Source of the DNA: Pycnopodia helianthoides
Taxonomy: Eukaryota > Echinodermata > Asteroidea > Forcipulatida > Asteriidae
NCBI GenBank assembly: GCA_032158295.1
Contig: CM063246.1
Coordinates: 7,183,589-7,247,588, forward strand
Direction of reading: 5' to 3'
Length of the DNA stretch: 64,000 nt
Both the position numbers and the translations under genes were made by a program. The stretch's first letter is position 1; each line of letters starts with the position of its first letter. Below, one piece after another: positions 56,435-64,000 of the stretch. Under the pieces are notes generated by a model, which saw only the letters and a list, made by a program, of their open reading frames with translations, ran no database searches and was not told the DNA's origin.

Positions 56435-56790
56435 CTTTAAACGCCCTGTACACTATTGGTAAGATTGTAAAACACAAATGTTCACAGATTCACACATAAC
56501 TGATATGATTTAAAGTAAGTAATGGTTGAAAGGGTTCCTTAAAATATTTCTGCCTAAAATGCTATCGTTTCTGAGAAACGAGTAAAGCAGTAGTTTTTAT
56601 CACGCGTGATAAAAACTTGATGTTTGAAAAAACAGAAAAGACTTGAGGTCTCTTTTCACTATTTTGTCATGACCTCGATGACTAATTGAGCTCAAACTTT
56701 CACAGGTTTGTTTGTTCATGCACATGTTGAATCACACAAAATGTGGACACTGATTTTGAGCTTTTACCAAAAGTGTACAATACCTTTAAG
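56435..56790. repeat. MITE-like repeat related to 46095-46450
   Basis: The ends CGCCCTGTACACTATTGG and CCAAAAGTGTACAATACC are loosely inverted, and the body shares long words with 46095-46450. Confidence 0.65.
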
Positions 56791-56799
56791 ACCCACATC

Positions 56800-58320
56800 A
56801 TACTGCCACTAACATTTGTCACTTTCTTTGTGTGCAATAGTAATAATGAAGACGATCTCTAACAGTTTATACCTGCAAGGGGTACATACTGTTGGCGTGA
56901 ATGTTTAGCAACCTGTGCACCGATTTGGCTGCTGGTGCTGCATACTCCAAAGGAGTTGAGTTGGTTTCAGAAATGCTTAAGGCACAATGATCAGGGCCCA
57001 ATTTCACAAAGCCTGTAAGCAGATGTCTTCAGCTTATGGAGCCACCATTAGCAGAATTTCTATTTCATAAACACTGCTAACCGTAAAGCAAAAAGGCAGG
57101 CTAACTTGCCAAAGGTGACTGTAGTACACAGATGAGTGACGCAACAATGCAAATCCAATTTGAACTCACAAATGAGCTTTCAAATCTTCTCTATCGCTTA
57201 TGAACTACACTTTTGCCTACGCAGATTTTTCTGCTATAGTAGGCACAAAAATTTACTTACCGGTAAACAGTGTTATGAAATAGGGTGCAGATGGTAGTAA
57301 TAGTGTAATACAGAGTTTATAACTGTCAAATATTATAATACCAAACGGGTCTGACTATTTTTTTTTTCCAGCCTCATTTTGGTAACTGTATTGAATGATT
57401 TCCCTTGTGTAGCATAGCAAAATGCACACGAAACGTATCAGTTAAGTTTCTACTCAAAAAGCATCATTTGCAACTCGATATTCGCATTCAGTGTGCACAA
57501 TTTATGTTCTGTCAAAGTTTCTTCACAAAATCGTTTCCCAGCATTCATATGAAGAGCGAAGGCCACACCATGGGTAAAGGTCGATTGTAAATGTATTTTA
57601 GTCCAATAGTAATTTTTGTCTTTCAGTCATTTCAAAGCAACACTTCGCCAAATAACATCACTCGACACTCTAATTGTTAATAGGAGAGGGAACTGAAGTC
57701 ACACTTGTTTACATCGATTTACATAGAGCCACAGCCACAATCATGGGTACACTTTTTGTTACAAAGACACCAAATGAACAACACATAAATGTTGAGTAAC
57801 TCTTTGCAGATCTGGTATTCGACAAACTCAAGTACTTTCTACTCTTCATTCACACAGCGCTGGTCAATTAATTTACAAACAACATTGAGATAACTGTTAC
57901 ATCACTGGTTTTCAAAGTGTTGTTCATGACATGGACTCGGAAAAAATGTGTACCCATGATTGTGGCTGTGCACATAGGTTTAATTTAATTGCAATTCATA
58001 TCCACGTATTCATTCCCTTTGTGTATTGTTTTTCTTTTTGTGTACTATAGGCACCTTGATCAGTTTTCTGGAGAAGGGCGCATTATAAACCTATATCGTT
58101 ATTATTATTACAAGGGAAAGATGAAACATTTGAACCAGCAGGAGTTTGAATTTTTTTTAATAAGTTAACGGTCAACATAAGTCCGGTTTCTTTTTTGTGT
58201 GCTTGCAAATTTATACCAAAGTGTCGCTCAATTGAAACATTTAAATGAAGGCATGACATTCGGTTTGAACCATGTGTATAGAAAGTATTGTCATTGAAGT
58301 TTTTAGCTTAATTAGAATGT
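56800..58320. other. Intergenic sequence, little recognisable
   Basis: A decayed GGGCCCAATTTCACAAAGC element occupies about 56995-57290. A SINE-like tail (GCGCATTATAAACC, then (TTA)n) ends near 58110. No gene was recognised. Confidence 0.5.
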
Positions 58321-58324
58321 CTGC

Positions 58325-58442
58325 TAGATAAATGGAAAAACAAATTTAATAACCAGTTTGTTTTGTAAACCAGAGATCACAGTTAGATAAATGGAAAAAC
58401 AAATTTAATAACCAGTTTGTTTTGTAAACCAGAGATCACAGT
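58325..58442 (+). repeat. Tandem duplication, 59-bp unit x2
   Basis: Two essentially identical consecutive units contain TAGATAAATGGAAAAACAAA and TTTTGTAAACCAGAG. A SINE-like B-box tail (AAATCCCGCTCTAGTC) follows immediately. Confidence 0.9.
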
Positions 58443-58520
58443 TTTAAATCCCGCTCTAGTCAAATTATCTTTACCCCTAAAGTTGATTCATAATTACTCA
58501 GTCAATTTCTCTTGTAAATT
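58437..58520 (+). repeat. SINE fragment, CCCGCTCTAGT family
   Basis: AAATCCCGCTCTAGTCAAA and the following CCCTAAAGTTGATTCATAA match fragments at 35216-35290 and, reversed, 63115-63180. Confidence 0.55.
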
Positions 58521-59079
58521 ATTACTTGATAAAAAAAACACCATCCTATTGTTTCAAATTAAAGTTATCTATGAGGTGGGGGTAATAGCTGTTTGACTTG
58601 TTTTAGTTTCTCCTTTAAAACACTCTGTTTTAAAGCTTAACCATCTTGAACATTTTTGAGAAATGTATTTTTATTGTTTAAATATATGATATCGAATGCT
58701 TCTCCATTGTATGTATGTTTTACACTGGTATTTGTCTACCAGTAATCGTTCTTAACAAAATAATAATCATATTAATATTTGTTTTAAATTATTAGTACTT
58801 TTTCTAGAAGTAAATTTTACAGCAGAATGTAAATATTTAAAACTTTTTAAGGGTTGTTTCATAATCATGTGGAGAATTTTGATCATCGAATTGTAATTTA
58901 AAACTAAATGTGTGCGTGTGTTGGTGTGTGCGTGTGAGTTTGTAGTGACATTCAAACCGAGGATTTACAACAAAAGGGACAATAGGTCCACGTTTGCTAT
59001 CACAAAGGAAAACAATGGGGTCCACGTTTGTCAGGACAAAGAGTTGAACAAAGGAGGGTCCACGATTGAAGGTCATTAC

Positions 59080-59104
59080 ACACGTGTGTGTGTGTGTGTG
59101 TGTG
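59080..59104 (+). repeat. Short (TG)n microsatellite
   Basis: About twelve GT dinucleotides are preceded by two short related GGTCCACGTTTG blocks at about 58985 and 59020. Confidence 0.8.
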
Positions 59105-60155
59105 GGTGAAAGTGTGTAGGAAGAACAAAAGTTGTGCCAAATTTTTCAAGGCAGTATTGATGCCTTTAGACTGTGCACAAATTAATCAAAGTTGACCAAA
59201 GAAAGTTTTGTTCTATTAACCCGAAAAACCTCACTACAATTTGGCTATTGAGAACTGTCAAGATTCTTATCATTATTCATGTATCCTGGCATGATACTCT
59301 TCTTACTTTAGCCCGATGTAAAAAAAAAAAAAAGAATTCCCTTGGAAAAAAATCAGAAAATTGTGATTGAATAGCCTGAGATGTCAATTAAAGCCTACTC
59401 CATGTGTACATGCAGGTCAGCCCTTCAACTACTCCTACTTCTTTTCCCAAGGACCAAATATCATGCCTGTGTGTCATTCATCCCACCTGAGTGATATGAT
59501 CGTGGATTTTTTTTCCACTGGACTGGGGAAGGTGCTGGGTGTAAAGTGCTTGATACATATCGGAGTGAGGGCAAAGACCAAGTGATATTCTTTGTCCTTC
59601 ATTTAAGAGACACAATGCCTGCGGATTGGGTGCTTAAGGCTAAAAAAGCATTTGTTATGAAATGAATATGGGTTGGAAAGATGTTTTAAAAGTAGAATAC
59701 AATGATTCACACAAACAACCCTCGAATTCATGTGGTTTTCCTTTTGTTTCGAGAACTAACACAATACATAATTCTTCAAAATGGCGGACTGTTAGTTCAC
59801 ATAGTAAAAGGAAAACCACACAAGGATTGTATTTATTTTTCCTCACCACTGCTCTTTTTGGAGAGACTGGTGGTTCGAAAAGAATTATGTCACTTTTTAA
59901 AAACAAAAACAGTGTATTTCTTTTTCTCTGTTGGATGTTGAAGTTTCAGTCTTGATGTTCAGTCTAAATTTTCTGTTTGTCAAATTGTAAAAGTAGTCAT
60001 TTTGATTTAGGTGAGATGGTTCTATGAAAAATGTGATCCATATTTTTCACAACGAATGGAATATTCTAATAATAAATTACCCACAAGGGATGATCATCAA
60101 ATGAATGAACTGCGTTTCTGTTTTTTACCACCCCCCCCCCAATATTGCCCCTCTG

Positions 60156-60212
60156 GTGAGGGGCGACTTTGTAGGGGGCGACATTGTGAGGGGGCGAGCT
60201 TGCTAGGGGGCA
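60156..60212 (+). repeat. G-rich minisatellite, about 17-bp unit x3-4
   Basis: Units of the form GGGGGCGACTTTGTA repeat with small changes (GACATTGTGA, GAGCTTGCTA). Four G runs are present, but the spacers are long. Confidence 0.75.
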
Positions 60213-60351
60213 CTCGTATTACTACTGTGCGCAGGTCATCCGCACTCGTATTACTGTCCGCATGTGGAGGCTGTCACGCAGCATACACGTACGCACACAC
60301 AGAGCGGGCGCACACAATACTGTACTGCATGCAGTGCAGTGTGTCCACACA

Positions 60352-61290
<939 letters not shown>

Positions 61291-61299
61291 CACGCTAGC

Positions 61300-63110
61300 T
61301 CTGGCGGCCGTTTTGCGGCGCAAAGAAAACAAATAAATAAATGAAGACCAAATTAATCTCCGAGGCCATGGTCAAGGCTAAGGTAAAGGAAATACAAACT
61401 CGGATGTCAGGCTGAGTTCAGTTTTTCCATCCCTTATAATATCTCATTACGCTGCGCTGCACTGCAGCAGTAGACAAGCAGCCCGGCAGTTCAGAACAAT
61501 CTACACTGCAAACCACAATATACACTGACACCATGTAATGACTCAAAACACATCATAAATTTGTTTAGAAAAAAAATGGAACAGATTGACAGTAGAACAA
61601 ATCCATGAGTCGAAAATCTTCTTTTAAACCTCAAATTTATTTACAGAAGTTTTTTAGACAAATGCACAATTACGTTTGAATAATTTTGAGTTTTATTTCA
61701 ACAACAGACAGGAACTGCTCGTGAAAGTGCAATATCACTGAAAAAAGGTTTTGGTTGACTGCCAGAGAATTATAAATTAAGGTATCTTATATCATGTAAT
61801 TTGTAGGAGGTAATGAGGGACAAGTTTTTAAATCTTCATACAGAAAATTACAGGGAAGTGACGATACTCCAAATGTTTCTCAAACGCATGTCTAATGGGA
61901 TTTTTGTACACAGTGCTGTTCGAAAGTGAAACATAAAGTATCAGGCAAAGTATACATTAGTTTTTTTGGAACTGTTTGATTTTTTGTATTCTTTATAAAA
62001 CAAACATAGGTATATACAACAAAACTAACCGGTGAAAAATTATTTTCAAAAGACGATATTTTTTTAAGATATCGCCAAAAATCTGGAGCGGTTATGTCCA
62101 CGCAGGAAGAATAATCCATACTTGAAATAAACAATCTGATATATGTTTCATGCAGACATGTTTCCTTTTCTCTAGAACCAGATTCCTTTTTAGAAGGGAA
62201 TTGATTCTCAAAATATTATGCATTATCAACAGCTGCAGTGCTTCGACGAAGTAGGTTTTTATGTTCATTCATTTTTTGAGTAATTACCAAAGGTATAACC
62301 CTGCCTTTCAACTGTTGCATCCGTAGCTCTAAAGAAAACAGCATACATTTGTAAATGTACAGGCTTGGAATTTCATCCTTGCGAGGGCAAGGTCATTTTC
62401 ATTTTGCAAAGGGCACTTCCACTGTAAAATCTTTACGCCTTTGGGAAAACTTTTGAAAGGGGCACCAAGGCCATGACCAGGGTAACAGAGGCTATTGCCT
62501 ATGTGGCCTCTGTATAATTCCAGGCATTCGTGTAAACAAAATGAATGTGAAACATAAACAAAAACTCACCATACATTTTTTTTTTTCTGAAAATAATTCA
62601 TACCGACTCAATATTTTGCAACTAATATCGAATGATGTTCTAACTCGAAAGTTGTTTCAATCCTGCGACAGGTTGGTTGCAAGGGTAACCATAACAAGAT
62701 TAGAAAAGACACCTATGTTCTGACACCCCTAATGTATATTTCGAACCCTAACCCATTCCATACCCAGCTCACCAGGGATTATAACAACACAGGGTTGTCC
62801 GAACATAGAACGGTCATCGAAACAACATTTTGGCTCTGTTCAATGTTGGGCTATTTTTAGGCAGTGGAGAGTGGTTATTCTAATTACATATAAAATATTC
62901 GGATAAAATTAACAACTTGTACAATGTTCATTAACTCACTTGGTTTCAAGGCCATACATTTGCAAGAAGTTCACATGAAGGCTGCCCTGAAAAGGCAACA
63001 CATGGTGGGTAAGTATAAGAAGACTGAACAAAAATAAATCACCAAGAAGACAAAAAAAGAGAAAGTTGCAAAACAGGAGGAAATGAATGTGTTCTTCCAC
63101 TGTACTTACC
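61300..63110. other. Intergenic sequence, no gene recognised
   Basis: Mostly AT-rich, single-copy-looking DNA. 62215-62310 shares a short repeat block with 4640-4740. No exon with family similarity was seen. Confidence 0.5.
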
Positions 63111-63114
63111 CCTA

Positions 63115-63235
63115 ACCGTTTTACACATTAACTTTGGGCTGAACAAAGAAAACAAATTACTAGAGCGGGTTTTGAACATGCGACTTCCTGATTAACACGC
63201 CAGTGCTCTACCAACTGAGCTATCTTGGCCCAATG
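63115..63235 (-). repeat. tRNA-like SINE head, not a functional tRNA
   Basis: The minus strand reads GGCCAAGATAGCTCAGTTGG, a good A box and D arm, then GTAGAGCA and a B-box-like GTTCAAAACC. The acceptor ends do not pair and the anticodon stem is broken, so this is a tRNA-derived SINE. The downstream CCCGCTCTAGTAATTTG matches the fragments at 58437 and 35216. Confidence 0.65.
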
Positions 63236-63599
63236 TTGGCGGTCTCCCTATTTTGTCAGTATTTTGTTTTTCAGGGGTGCCAATCAGAAGTCATTCAACC
63301 CTATACATTGGCGTCCCTTATCCAAAATACATTTTGGAGAGCTAAACAAAAAATTAAGAAAGGGTGCATTAAGTCAAAACGGAAATACACTAACCAAGTA
63401 GATACACTGTTCTTTACAGGTAACCCAAGCTAAGTTAAAGACCAACTACACGATATTTAACTACCAAGAGAAGAAGAAATGATTTAGTAAATAATCTGAC
63501 AATCAAGTTATTAACAGTACCAATCCTCCAGAGAAATATTTTCATCATATAATACTTTCAAAGTTGAAATGAATAGCTCGATGCAGGGCGCGGTGTTGG

Positions 63600-63960
63600 G
63601 GGGATCCAGAGCTTGTAGTTCACTACACCAGAATAAATTTTACAAGACCAGAATCAAAATTTGAACAGTATCATATGTAAACTGTTTTTATTTGAAAAAA
63701 CACTAAAGAGAATATTTATATTGCCAGGTATAGTTCAATACTCACAACATTGAAAGATGTTTATCAGACTCTGAGTCAACATTAATGAACAAAATTTGTT
63801 TTTATTTAAGATATGACAGTTTCAGGTATTCAATTGAAAACAAAAAAACGAAAAACCACGAGACTGTCGGACTTGTTTGGTCGCGAGTTTACTGGCCGAC
63901 TGCTGAATTCACTGGCCTCTGGCCAGCGAATCCAGTGTTAATTTTGAGCCCTGATGTGAT
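63600..63960. repeat. Copy of the foldback-like element of 13680-14335
   Basis: Shares ACAAGACCAGAAT, AAACTGTTTTTATTTGAA and, near the end, GAGTTTACTGGCC and TTTTGAGCCCTGATG with the earlier copy. Confidence 0.65.
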
Positions 63961-64000
63961 CAGTTCAAGACCCTCAAAGTCACTGCTGCTTACATGTACA

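Noticed and set aside
63173..63233. Functional tRNA gene on the minus strand
   Set aside because: The acceptor and anticodon stems do not pair properly and a SINE-like tail follows; treated as a SINE head.

Overview
The window is animal genomic DNA, most likely from a marine invertebrate deuterostome and probably an echinoderm. Genes are split into many short exons with GT/AG introns. The genes are a TRAF7 orthologue, an ABHD4/5-type hydrolase and a multi-SRCR receptor. The spaces between are packed with TTAA-flanked MITEs, tRNA-derived SINEs and CR1/L2-type LINE debris. The phylum call is an inference; no species can be named from this sequence alone.

Three protein-coding genes were assembled exon by exon with consistent reading phase. 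(1) On the minus strand, 11830 to 6314, lies a 602-aa type I membrane protein: signal peptide, four SRCR domains each in one phase 1-1 exon, one membrane segment, and a short tail with two PPxY motifs and a C-terminal PDZ-type end. (2) On the plus strand, 12504 to 43853, lies TRAF7: RING, TRAF-type zinc fingers, coiled coil and seven WD40 repeats, 598 aa, with a possible extra 54-nt in-frame cassette exon. Genes 1 and 2 are head to head with about 670 bp between their start codons. (3) On the plus strand, 50059 to 55966, lies an ABHD4-like alpha/beta hydrolase in six exons, 360 aa once a one-base deficit in a G run is allowed for.

The largest structural feature is a fold-back. Sequence 1 to about 18590 turns round and runs back as its own reverse complement to about 30984. 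A 100-N gap follows, and then 31085 onward repeats 17612 onward in clean form. The inverted arm carries error-rich copies of TRAF7 exons 1 to 5 and of the last SRCR-gene exon. It lacks about 5.4 kb that hold the SRCR ectodomain exons. Homopolymer-type errors fall mostly in one arm at a time. I read this as an assembly or read-level fold-back placed inside a TRAF7 intron, possibly mixing two haplotypes, rather than a biological inverted duplication.

The rest (1-5900, 43854-50058, 55967-64000 and the large introns) shows no convincing gene. It holds nested MITEs, a 338-bp foldback element with a perfect 9-bp target duplication, a compound (AC)n minisatellite near 60.3-61.3 kb, and several smaller tandem arrays.
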